A stretch of DNA of 64,000 nt, taken from the NCBI RefSeq assembly GCF_964340395.1, contig NC_135561.1, positions 21,314,486 through 21,378,485 on the forward strand. Direction: 5' to 3'. A model generated the notes under the pieces. The model worked only from the letters and a program-made list of their open reading frames with translations, searched no databases and was not told where the DNA came from. The position numbers were made by a program, and so were the translations under genes. The first letter of the stretch is position 1. Each line of letters opens with the position of its first letter. This document shows positions 10,916-21,628 of the stretch, piece by piece. Source of the DNA: Glandiceps talaboti (Eukaryota; Hemichordata; Enteropneusta; Spengelidae).

Positions 10916-11711
10916 CCCTTTGACACATTATGACCTTTATCTCTGTGTTACCAAATTATAGATAATGTAAAACTGACCATAAAATGCATTAAATCAGCTC
11001 TGAGTTCAGAATATGGTCTTTTTCGCTATTACTGATGCCAGGTTCAATTTATGAAGTGTCAATGGTGGACTTGTCTGCTCGTAGTCTTGCGGTAAGACTG
11101 ACGTCATTCCAGCAATCATAACTGTTAGGGCGAAATTTGACAAATTAAACTGTTAGTTACGTTGGCCGCCCACAAGAATTATAACGGTGGATGATGCCGT
11201 CTTGTTCGAAACTTTGCATTTGCGTTTCTACTTCTAGTGTTTAGGGGTCAGTTCTGGATTCCATATAGGCCTGAAAGATAAACAAAAACTTCTATTCTCA
11301 TCTATGAGGAAGCATTGTTGTCAATGAGTAATGGTACTTTAGAATGTACTATCAGGTATAGAACAAGGTGGGCGATCAAAGTAACACATGGTGCAAGAGT
11401 TGGAACATGGGAATGTTTAAGAATTAGAATGTATTGAAAACATCACGCCTGAAATGGTAAGAAGCAAATAGCTGTGACCGTCTGGTTTGTTTGTTTGTTT
11501 GGTGTCACGGTGTACTGCATAACATTAGTCGTTTGTTCTATGTAAATGCAAGCATATCTTGTAGTGATATGTACATAACATATACATTATAGCATTTTAG
11601 TAAATTATGTTAATAATCAATAATCGTAAATTGACTATAATGATGAAATGTACACACTGAAATATAGTATCGATATCCTTACCAGACACAACTAACGGAA
11701 ATCACTGACCT

Positions 11712-12305
11712 TTAGTCCTCCAACTTTGGTTGGCAATATTTCTTCTCGTACGCTTTGACAATTTTCACCAAGGGCTCTTTTCTCATTCTCGCGAACAGTT
11801 TTTTCAACAATTCCACGTCGTCAGCTGCGATGTGACCACTTTCTACCAGTTTTGCAAAAATGTCAGCTGGGTCCATAAGTTTCGTCATATCATGTTTGGA
11901 AATTTGGTTACCAGTCAGCAAAGTTCGGATCGTCTGCTCATCACTTTCATCCAACATTCCGCTCAATTCACCGAATAATTTCTTCATTTTACACAGATTA
12001 TCGGTAACTGTTGTCGTTTTACCTGTATTTTCCCGCTCCCACTTTTCAACAACATCCACCAAAGGTTGTCTACCGACTGCTTGAAACATTTCCTTCAGAA
12101 ACCCTAAATTGTTTTTGTCAATCTTTCCAAGTTCTCGTAATTTCAGAAATATTGCCGTCAAATCGCGTAATTTTTTCATGTCTCGTTTAGGTATTGGTCC
12201 ACCACTTAGATGTTGACGAATTTTGTGTTCATCGTCTTCATCGAAGTGTCCGTTTAAGTCGAGAAACAAAAGAATTAATGGATCGAAGGTGGTATTGACA
12301 GCCAT
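11712..12305 (-). CDS. Tandem death-effector-domain protein 3
   Basis: The 197-codon intronless frame has DED1 (about residues 9-91) and DED2 (about 105-187). DED1 shows LDLNGHFDEDDEHKIR, IPKRDM, TAIFLKLRELGKI, NLGFLKEMF and GRQPLV (RQPL at 79-82). DED2 shows LSGML, DEQTIRTLLTG, ISKHDM, DIFAKLVESGHIA and RKEPLV, where KEPL (176-179) takes the last-helix position. It is closest to DED gene 4, with long identical stretches in DED1. The start ATG has the context ACAATGG and agrees with gene 4 (MAV). No classical R-x-D-L motif is present. No AATAAA was found close to the stop. By architecture it is a FLIP-like DED-only regulator; partners are unknown. Confidence 0.87.
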   Translation of the reverse strand: MAVNTTFDPLILLFLDLNGHFDEDDEHKIRQHLSGGPIPKRDMKKLRDLTAIFLKLRELGKIDKNNLGFLKEMFQAVGRQPLVDVVEKWERENTGKTTTVTDNLCKMKKLFGELSGMLDESDEQTIRTLLTGNQISKHDMTKLMDPADIFAKLVESGHIAADDVELLKKLFARMRKEPLVKIVKAYEKKYCQPKLED

Positions 12306-14140
12306 TGTGAATATATCTGTACAACTGAAGCACTACACTTGGGTATTACTAATAAGACTAGTATTGTATGGCTGGTACGTGCATGTCACATGTTCTATTT
12401 GTGAGTTTACTTAATCACAGCTAAAAATAGTTCTGGTTTCGGTTGTAGTTTCGATACTAATGGGCCGGTCGTTTTTAACTGGCTGTGGGTGGAGTTGGGT
12501 TTTCTCAATTTGCCACCCCAGGTCCGATGATCACAATTAAAGTGAACCCCTAGTAAACAACAAATATTCCTGTTTGTGGTATTATACACTGCACCATGAC
12601 ATATGACTAAATTGTGCGAAATCAAATACATGTATTAATTCTAATTATCCATCATTTTAAATGTTTTTTTTTATGGCTTCGTATTCTATCACTTTCAGAT
12701 GTAGCCAATAGCATAATGCTTTTACAGTTTGATTCAAAAGAAAATTGTGTTATGAGGACTACACAGTTTGACTATAACACGGTCGGCCAGTTAAAATAAC
12801 AGTACAAAGTGTCGTGACTGCTAATCATTATATAAACCCTTAGTATATTGAATTCAGTGAACGTAAATGAAATAAAAAGATAACCCTAGCCTATATACAA
12901 CGAGCCAAACTTGAATACTTTATAACAAATACTAAATTGTTAATTTTTCTTCTTCTGAGAAATAGTACATATGGAGCAAATATTTTAGAAGAGGGTACGG
13001 GAGGGGTTTCCTCCTCCCTCAGTAGAACATTTTGAATATTATAATTTGAATATTCAAGTGGTGTTTTTATTCAAAATGACCTCTCCCCAAACAAAAACAC
13101 CCTCCGCCAGTTAAAATGACCGGCCCTTAAGTTATGCGTTGAAATGTTATTTTTGCTGATGATGTAGTAGTTTAGTAAAACTTGGCAAAATATCTACATC
13201 GACAACACTTTGTAATCGAGGGGGGCAATCGCAGTCAGTGACATACATGTCCGTAGACAAATGGTAAATTCGTTTTAACTTATTTTCTTTCGTAGAATTT
13301 CTATTTATAAATCTGTATGACGGTATAGGTCATTGTGATAGTAACCGACGACAACAAAGGAATTGTAGGTGACTGTAATCAGTTCACAATATGCTTGTCT
13401 ATCGTGTCTACTCAATGTTGGTAAATGATGGTAAATACTTGTCGAATCATTAACCCGTTTAAAACATTGGATATCTGTGTGGGGTTTTGTATAACAGAGC
13501 ACGACAGTGGTCTGAGGTGTGGGAAAAAGGCTTGATAGTAGCCCGATGCTAAACAATAGCCCATAGAGTCGATGGCTAAACGTTTAAACCGACCATGATA
13601 GATGGCGCTGTTTAATAGTATGCGCTCATATGGAGAACTTTAACGATGACATCTTGATGATCACCATAATTTTGTTGTTGTTAAATTTAAGAAAATCCCA
13701 CTTTTCATCCATCATCACGATAATACACGATTTCATGCTGCCTTGGTTGGATATATATTATTAAAAATGTGAATTTGCATAAAGCTATTATCAATGGAAA
13801 TCAAATGGACTTTTACAAGAATTGCATCAGTAAGTCTAAGCTTACTGATCACATGACAAGTATACATCTCACCTCATACCAACAAGCAACTGACCAACAG
13901 CTCCTCTTATATTAGGTGCAAATTCCTGTACGTATTATCATGGCATGCTGGCCTACAAAGCGTGCCTTTTGCATCACCCTTCTTAAAAATTTCCGAAAAC
14001 TGCCGAAGACAGGGCAAAATGATTCTACGGACTAATTAGTCTAACTATTGTGCAGTGATCTCGTCCAAAAGTAAATCAGATCAAACTATTCTTTCAAAGA
14101 AATTGTGTAAAAAGTTTCATAAAATTGAAACAAACACACA
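12306..14140. other. Intergenic upstream of DED gene 3
   Basis: It includes the 5' flank of DED gene 3, parts of which (near 12385-12480) resemble the flank of gene 4 (near 16765-16860), and the conserved block at 13505-13521. No other gene was seen. Confidence 0.55.
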
Positions 14141-14143
14141 CAC

Positions 14144-14221
<78 letters not shown>
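14141..14221. repeat. CA dinucleotide microsatellite
   Basis: About 38 CA copies without interruption, preceded by short CA-rich sequence. Confidence 0.95.
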
Positions 14222-14289
14222 AGCATTTCATTACATCCCCCTATATGGCAGGTACATTGACATTTTAAAATACAAGGTGCAGAGTATTG

Positions 14290-14565
14290 GTATTCACCAA
14301 TAAATTACTTTTTCTGTTTATGTGACAAACACGAGACTAATAATACAATCAATTTCCAGGAATGTTACTTTCGGAGAATCAATGATATATCTAGATGTGA
14401 CGTCATAGTCATGAGATTACAGTCATCAACACTGTAGGGTGACAAGTCTTAAAGTTGCCAATAGATGTAAAATGGATGTTTATTGTGGAGTTTCAATAAA
14501 AACAACTTTACTTTGTCTATGTCTGCCTACTAAAAATTGAAACAGCATAAGTCAAAATTCATATA
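14290..14565. repeat. Duplicated flank, copy D (pairs with 10480-10740)
   Basis: Partner of the block downstream of DED gene 3. Copy D is intact across AACACGAGACTAATAA, GATATATCTAGATGTGACG, CATGAGATTACAGTCA and AAAACAACTTTACTTTGT. Confidence 0.75.
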
Positions 14566-14844
14566 TTCAGATAAGATGTGATACTATTGCATGCAAATTT
14601 AAATCAGTGATAAATGTTTGTGTGTCATTATAATTAGGTCAGAGTTCGGCAAATCGTTGAAAACGTTCTATTCCGTGCCGTGCTTGAGCAGAACATTTAG
14701 TGGTCTGATGTGTGAGGTCAATGTACATGTGATATTGAGATCTGAAAACAAACAATCCCCTTATCATCTCTCTGGCGATAAAATAAGCCTTTTTATAAGT
14801 AGTAAACAAGTATTTGTTAAGCGAAAACACAAACCCTACACAGA

Positions 14845-14845
<1 letters not shown>

Positions 14846-14908
<63 letters not shown>

Positions 14909-14909
14909 G
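14846..14909. repeat. ATT trinucleotide microsatellite
   Basis: About 21 copies; frames across it encode poly-Ile or poly-Asn and are artefacts. Confidence 0.95.
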
Positions 14910-15624
14910 AAATAGGCATGAAATGCAGAGGCTGAGTTGGGAGAAAAACAATTCAACAATAGAAACTAGATCATTGTATATTTTTAATATTCTATTCAGA
15001 CGTCACAGTGTCAGTATGTGCTAGCATGTACAGCACTACACTACACTACACTACACTACATCAATCAATCATTCAAATTATTTTTTAAAATAGTACACAC
15101 AGTTTAAGTTAAGTTCACAAAGATGACGTCATTCACACAGCCTATCACATAAACATGGGACGATGAATTGCCAATATAAACAAATTAAAATCAAGAGTAA
15201 GATGGTTTTATTTAGATGCAAGTTTTAAAGTTATCACGTGATCACTGATCTCAGGATTTAAATATCAAGAAGTGTAATTAGCCGACCAATTATAAAAGTG
15301 TTAATTCGTTGTAAATTGTAGAAAGGCAAGTGGGTACCAGACCGATTGTTCCATTGATGCACTTGATGGCCTAAAAGTAGAAAGAAAACATAATTTATTA
15401 TCTAATCTATGATAAATTGTCGAGAAAACATTGTATTCAGTATGTATCCGTCTTCATTCAGAGAATAATACTTATATAAGAAGTGTGACATTTATGAAAT
15501 AACAGTTTGAAAATCGATTTCATCATTTCACATCACAAACTTGCCATTTCACCGTTGGATCATGGGACTTAGCAGATATACATATTTATTAGATGTACAT
15601 TGAATATTCATGATTTATTCATGA

Positions 15625-15625
15625 C

Positions 15626-15689
<64 letters not shown>
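15625..15689. repeat. TA then TG microsatellite
   Basis: A TA run passes directly into a TG run. Confidence 0.95.
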
Positions 15690-15690
<1 letters not shown>

Positions 15691-15900
15691 AGTCTGCTAA
15701 GTCTTACAAGTCAACGGTCGTTCAATATGAGAACAACAGGAGGTTAAAAAGAATTTATCAATTTGGTGAATCTTGGCAATCGCCAAAATCATTGTGATGT
15801 GAAATCATGAAATGACTCTCTAGATGCAACAGTTCATAAAAGTATACCTTGGTTTCTGGGAGTGGTATTCTCCTTTAATAAAAGCAGAGTGAGTCTCTAC

Positions 15901-15905
<5 letters not shown>

Positions 15906-15981
<76 letters not shown>
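15906..15981. repeat. CA dinucleotide microsatellite
   Basis: Two CA runs separated by a single TCACG interruption, about 70 bp downstream of the DED gene 4 stop. Confidence 0.95.
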
Positions 15982-15983
<2 letters not shown>

Positions 15984-16050
15984 CAATTTACACGATTAAT
16001 TAGGATATTTGTACCTGATACATCTAGCATAGTATAGTTGTATAGTTGTC

Positions 16051-16056
16051 TTTATT
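16051..16056 (-). terminator. AATAAA overlapping the stop codon of DED gene 4
   Basis: On the minus strand the codons GAA TAA A form AATAAA, so the hexamer contains the TAA stop. If used, the 3' UTR would be only some 15-30 nt. Confidence 0.35.
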
Positions 16057-16636
16057 CTTGCATCGTTCTTTCCTCGTAGGCTTTGATAATTTTCATCAAA
16101 GGCTTTCTTTTCATATGTTTGTCAAATATAGTTTTGAGAAATGAAACGTCATCGGCTGCAATGTGGCCACTTTCTTCCAATTTTGCGAAAATGTCAGCTG
16201 GATCCTTCTGTTTCGCCATTTCACGCTTGGAAATCTGGTTACCAGTCAACAAGTCTCGGAGTGTCTGCTCATCGTCACCATCCAAATTTCCACTCAAGTC
16301 ATCGAACAATTTCTTCAATTTACTCAGATTATCGGTAGTTGTTGCCGTTTTACCAATATGTTTCCGCTCCCACTTTTCAACTACATCCACCAAGGGCTGT
16401 CTACCGACTGCTCGAAACATTTCCTTCAGAAAACCCAAATCGCCCTCGGAAATTTTGTTGAGCTCTTGGAGTTTCAAAAATATTGCCGTCAAATCGCGTA
16501 ACTTATTCATGTCCCGTTTTGGGATCGGATCACCTGTTAGACGTTGGCGAATTTTACGTTCGTCGTCTTCATCGAAATGTCCATTTAAGTCGAGAAATAA
16601 TATGATAAGTGGGTTGATATTTGTGCTGACAGCCAT
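16052..16636 (-). CDS. Tandem death-effector-domain protein 4
   Basis: The 194-codon intronless frame has DED1 (about residues 9-91) and DED2 (about 105-188). DED1 is nearly that of DED gene 3 (LDLNGHFDEDDERKIR, IPKRDM, GRQPLVDVVEKWER; RQPL 79-82). DED2 has DEQTLRDLLTG, ISKREM, DPADIFAKLEESGHIAADD and RKPL (177-180), with one extra residue before the last helix compared with its sisters. The MAV start is shared with gene 3. Together these indicate the most recent duplication in the array. It is a cytosolic adaptor/regulator by domain content; no caspase, kinase or other domain is attached. The next gene upstream is the SH2 gene, whose 3' end is about 3 kb away on the same strand. Confidence 0.87.
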   Translation of the reverse strand: MAVSTNINPLIILFLDLNGHFDEDDERKIRQRLTGDPIPKRDMNKLRDLTAIFLKLQELNKISEGDLGFLKEMFRAVGRQPLVDVVEKWERKHIGKTATTTDNLSKLKKLFDDLSGNLDGDDEQTLRDLLTGNQISKREMAKQKDPADIFAKLEESGHIAADDVSFLKTIFDKHMKRKPLMKIIKAYEERTMQE

Positions 16637-19359
16637 TATAGATATATAGCGGCTTTACCGTATAACGTTGACGTTGTGTAGTTGTTGCTACCGTAAATGG
16701 CTTCGAGATAATGGTAAAACACGGTACTCGCGATCGATCGGTGTGCGTGTAACACTTGTGAACTATGGTTCAGACATGTCCTATTTATGAGTTCTATGTA
16801 TATTAATTTATCTTTGGTTTCGGTTGCATTTTCGTATGTCACTAGATGAAAGGTTAATAGTTTTACAACAATGTTCGACCAACTGTATCTCTTAGCCTGT
16901 CTCAAGCTGTAATATAACTACCTACTGTGGCAGCAAGTTTACCTATTTGATCACAGTGTAATCATTCACTCCATGATGTTTAATTAGTGTACATATCACC
17001 AGTCTTCAGGATAAGAACACTGCACTGTGGGATATCTAATCTGGTATGGATAAACAAAGTTCCAATGTTGTGTTGTGTTCTAGTTGCTAATTCAACATTA
17101 AATGTTGGAGTTGTTTGTTTGCCGTCTGAGTGAAGTGGGTGAGTGTATGTGTGTCATATATTCTGTATACATTTGTAGTGACTAGCCAGCCTTGGTCGTT
17201 ACAACAATTTGAGAAACTTGCTGTTAGTAGGTAGTTTCACCACTGCTTGAGAGAGGCTAAAACTATAGTTGGTCGAACATGTAACAACGTCTCTGTCACC
17301 CAAATACAGTCACAATACTACAACCCCAACATTATACGAGTGACAATCATACTCCGCGTCCATAGACAATATAAACAATCGACTTGAAAATTAAACGTAT
17401 TTCATTTTATCAAACGGTCAGAGGTCCCTATGATAGCAAACATGACCAATAACGACATCGCAAATAGTTGGCAGTCATGGTTTTCATTCCTTTGATTCTA
17501 AGTACCGTTGTTCGACGATAAATAGTTTGTAGATATCTGTGCTGCCCTGAGATCAGAATAGCGGAAAGCAGTGGTCTGAGGTGTGAGTTTATTGTGACCT
17601 GAAGTGCTAAATAAACAAACATATTTTTTTCCTGTTCTAGATTTGAACCACGGTGGGTGACACACATCAGAAGATGACGTCATGATGATCCCCAGGGATG
17701 CGTGTTATGCGTATATCAAGTTGCCCTTGACAACTAAGGATGCAGTAGTATGATGGACAACCGCAAAGGGATGTCTGTAACCCTCTTTGGTTATTCGTAA
17801 TTCTCACGTCACTCGACCGGCGAAAAAAACAAAAGTAGCATTTTCGTCAGGGTCATTCTACTGGTCAGTAAATCTTTTTATACGAACAGTTTCATAAATT
17901 ACGTGTTGCTCAGTGTTTCTTGATTTTCACAGACAGGGAAGTCGATAGAATTTGGTTATCATTAATGCTTTCACTGTCCAATAAATATAATTCTAATACA
18001 TTCAAAGACATGATGCTCGAGTGCTTGCTGAAATTCAACACATCTACCCTCCATATGCTGTTTCACGTACCCGTATGAAAAGTAAAGTCTACCCAACATG
18101 CGTAGTTTGGTAAGTTCATTCGTCAAAAATATTTTGTACTCTAGCGTACATAAAAATACTTTTGTTCGTATTGTTGCAAGGCGGAGAAGACATAGGGATA
18201 GACCATTAGATTTCGGGGGGGGGGTGAGGATTTGCACCCAACAACAATTTTTTCAACCACCATGACAGCAAAACAAATATTTTCGAGAGTAACTAGACAG
18301 CAATTTCTTTTTTTACCATGTAGGTACAACAATTTTTTAAAATTTAAATTTGACTTTTCGCCGCGTCGTATCACGTCGCGTCGTGTAACTTTTTTATTTT
18401 TGAAATTGATTTCCTCATAACAGGAGATATACATGATGAATGTAGCTTATTTCAAAATAAGAGGTAAATAATGAATACAGCTTTAATATTCTAAAAGTAA
18501 CTAGTAAAATTGGAAAGTAGTCAGTAAAAGTTGAATAGAAGTTTGAGTGGGCCATGTGATGAAGGGCACGGGAAGGAGGTTTCCTGGAGATTTTTGAAAT
18601 TCAAGGACTAAAAGAATGCTTTCTGGTGCTATTTTAACACGTCAAGGTAGTAATAATATTATGTAATATTGGAATCAAAATACAAGGGAGCAGTGTGGAG
18701 GGGGGGGTACCCCTAGAAATTATTCAAATTGAAGAAGACTGCTATGTGATGCTATTTAACATGTCAAGATGGAAACAATACCTAGTTAAACTTTGAATCA
18801 AAATACGAGAGCAGTGTGGGGGTGATGGGTACAGTAGGGAGTGTCCCCCCCCCCCGACCCTAGACATTTTTTAAGCTAAAAGAATGCTATCTGGTGTTAT
18901 TTTAACATTTCAAGGTGAAAACAATACCCTTTCCAGATCACAATTGAAATTTGAATTCAGAAAACTAACACCAAAAAAATCCTCAAAGTATATTGTTTAC
19001 AATTTTAAATTATATTATCATTAATAAAAATTACAGGATTCATTCAAGGTTCTAAGTCAGGTCAGTATTCTTAGTAATTTGATTTAATTATTGTAGTGTT
19101 ACGGTTTGTTTCAGCATTTGCCCACATAACAGTTTGTGTAAACCTTTGACGAAACTTCTATGGCTGCTCCAGAAACACATGTACGTGGGAATTTGACATT
19201 TGTAGCCCAAATAATTTCTGCACCTGCCGCACAACAATGTGTTAAGCTCATACCCTGAAAACATTTTTATTCGTCTTGAGTTAGTCAGCATATTTTTTTC
19301 TTCCTACTTTCCAAAGTTTTCCTCTTACGTTTTTAATTGTTTTCCAACATTTAATATAG
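16637..19359. other. Intergenic between DED gene 4 and the SH2 gene
   Basis: It contains the DED gene 4 5' flank, the conserved block at 17570-17590 and a degenerate tandem repeat near 18588. Segments at 13300-13700 and 17400-17720 share short runs in the same order, so the upstream flanks of genes 3 and 4 also look duplicated. Confidence 0.55.
18588..18935. repeat. Degenerate tandem repeat, three units
   Basis: Units starting near 18588, 18713 and 18862 share AGAATGCT.TCTGGTG.TATTT, AACA..TCAAG.T, AATCAAAATAC and GAGCAGTGTGG followed by a G or C run. Lengths vary, about 125-150 bp. Confidence 0.7.
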
Positions 19360-19666
19360 AAAAGGAATTGTGGGTTTGGACTGAGATGGCGCACTTTGTT
19401 CATAATGGTTGTACTTTTCCTTATACTTTAAAAAAAAACGAACCAGGAAATGTTACTGTGAAAACTTTCACCCAAATACAGAACGTATATCTGAATTTAA
19501 ATTTCCTCCTCTGGTTGCTTTCCAGACACTGCCAGCTGAAACAAAAGTGAATCTACATGTTCTACCAAAAAGAAATTTTGTGATTGTCTATGGAGTTCTT
19601 TCCAATGAGGACCAGCGTTGCTATTTAGATATTGGTATTGGCGAAATGCGATGTGATAATATGTAA
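19360..19666 (+). CDS. Candidate terminal exons of an unidentified gene
   Basis: Two plus-strand segments could form a 3' end. The first, 19360-19484, follows an AATATAG acceptor; the second, 19526-19666, follows a strong pyrimidine-rich TTGCTTTCCAG acceptor and ends with TAA. They join in phase across a 41-nt GT-AG gap, which is very short for an intron. The second segment reads T-L-P-A-E-T-K-V-N-L-H-V-L-P-K and ends R-C-D-N-M. I recognise no family. It would converge on the SH2 gene, ending 66 bp from its polyadenylation signal. It could equally be an old pseudogene or chance. Confidence 0.2.
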
Positions 19667-19731
19667 CCATGGTAACATTGATAATCAAACAAATCTTAAT
19701 CAAAATATAACTCAAAGAGATATGGTGTCAT

Positions 19732-19737
19732 TTTATT
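19732..19737 (-). terminator. Polyadenylation signal of the SH2 gene
   Basis: AATAAA on the minus strand, 152 bp past the stop codon and just beyond the 41-bp tandem repeat, which therefore lies inside the 3' UTR. Confidence 0.6.
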
Positions 19738-19748
19738 GATTGTTATTG

Positions 19749-19912
19749 CCACACACAGAGTCCACTTTACAGCCAAGATAGACATTCAGCCACACACAGA
19801 GTCCACTTTACAGCCAAGATAGACATTCAGCCACACACAGAGTCCACTTTACAGCCAAGATAGACATTCAGCCACACACAGAGTCCACTTTACAGCCATG
19901 ATAGACATTCAG
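19749..19912. repeat. 41-bp tandem repeat over the stop codon, four copies
   Basis: Copies start at 19749, 19790, 19831 and 19872. The copy at 19872-19912 carries the last codons (A-E-C-L-S-W-L) and the TAA of the SH2 gene; the other three lie in the 3' UTR and repeat the same codons and stop. The coding copy has TCA where the others have TCT, both Ser. Confidence 0.9.
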
Positions 19913-21186
19913 CGAGTTCCTCACAATATTCAAGAAGCTTTTCCAACTCCCGATACGCTGTAAAAGAAAGAAAAACACTATACATCCAACCACTATACAA
20001 CCCACGAAAAAAAAACAGTGTGTTTGTTTTAGTGAAATCAGTCAAAGAAATTTATCAGACGCAAAGGCAATATTAGGTAAACACAACAAATACAACTCTT
20101 ACAAACAGAACAGTGGTACGGTGTTTGATGTACATGTACTTATTTCGTTCAACGCTTTTATCGGGTTATTTATATCTAGTGAAGTTATAATGCAATCAGT
20201 CGTAATCAATGATATAACGAGTTCCTCTGGGTTCCTGTGGTGTTTTTACTTTGATGAGCCACCAATTCAAATTACATTGTATGTCTTTGCACGGAACTGT
20301 CTCAATCCTCCTTACAATAAACAACAAACGCATGCGCACCAGTGTATTATTTTCGCGGGTTACATAAGATTATGTCTGCTTTGGGATTGATAACACAACA
20401 TTTCATTGTTCAAACTTGTTCTGGCAAAAAGGCTCGAATTTAATAATTAAAAGGTTCGCAGTACTAACGCAACAAAGGTGTATATGGTGTAAAGGTAAAG
20501 GCCAGCAACGATTTGCTGGTCGTTTCCTTGACGACCAATGACAAGTGAGGATGAGGAAGAATGGGAAGAAGGGAGATAGAGGGGAGGGGGAGGGTGGGGA
20601 GTGGAAAGGAGCACGGAAGGAGAGCGTGCAAGAAGAAGGAGAGACGAAATATACTTTCATTAATGACAAGAGTGCAAGCGAGATCAATGAAGTAATAAAA
20701 AACTAAGCAAGCATAAGATAATGGTAAAGCAAATGACAGGATCACACACTGTATACAGATAGTGTACCTTTATGTATGTTTACATTCCTTCGGTGACAAA
20801 GACCAACACGAATACCCACGATGACGTCATCTTTTTGTTTCTCTGTATCTGTCAAAAGTAAGAAACACTTCATTGCAACACGATGTGTCATGAATCTGAT
20901 ATGTGAGTGATTAATTGAATGCCAAAGCATTGATTGCAGGATTTAATTTGTAGGGTGGGTGCTTTTTGTGGTGTAATTTTCCTCTACATTCAGGTCGATT
21001 TCTAAAGTTGTAATAAAGGGGATGGAATCTAACTACATTTTATCCTTGTTTCTACATTTTAACCTCATTAGTATATCCTTGCAAAACGAAGGCGTGGCAC
21101 CCTCTGTGCAGGGATTGAGAATTCTGAAATATGACATATCCTGGATCACTTTTACAACAACAACAACAACAACAACAACAACGACG

Positions 21187-21228
<42 letters not shown>

Positions 21229-21545
21229 TCAACTTACACATAGTAATTAAATCATGGTGAGCTATAACTATAGTTCTCATCATCATTTCTTTCCAACTAC
21301 CTCTATCTTTCTTTGGTACAGAATGGACAGCTGATATACACAATCGATGGGGATTTGTAGAACTAAACCGAAGTAGAAAACTACCCGGATCTTTTCCTTC
21401 CAGAATATACTCTGCCTCCTGTGCTGTTATTGCTCCGTAGAAAAATCTGGAATAAAGAAAAGACACCGAAACGAACTCATTTCAATTACGTTTTCCCTTC
21501 AATCCATCACGAAAGCAAGAATGACAGACAGACAGACAGACAGGC

Positions 21546-21586
<41 letters not shown>

Positions 21587-21592
21587 GTCAGT

Positions 21593-21628
<36 letters not shown>

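Larger units (their letters stand above)
9551..11711. other. Intergenic between DED genes 2 and 3
   Basis: It holds the conserved GTGGTCTGAGGTGTG block at 10011-10030, a flank duplicated downstream of DED gene 4 (10480-10740), and a partial foldback-element arm (10819-10915). No supportable exon was seen. Confidence 0.6.
14222..16050. other. Intergenic downstream of DED gene 4
   Basis: Duplicated flank copy D, the conserved block at 14699-14715, several microsatellites and an ACTAC pentamer repeat at 15034-15060. No coding exon was seen. Confidence 0.55.

Noticed and set aside
16083-16649. 188-codon plus-strand frame opposite DED gene 4
   Set aside because: Antisense shadow: the minus frame has clear DED features and paralogues; the plus peptide has none.
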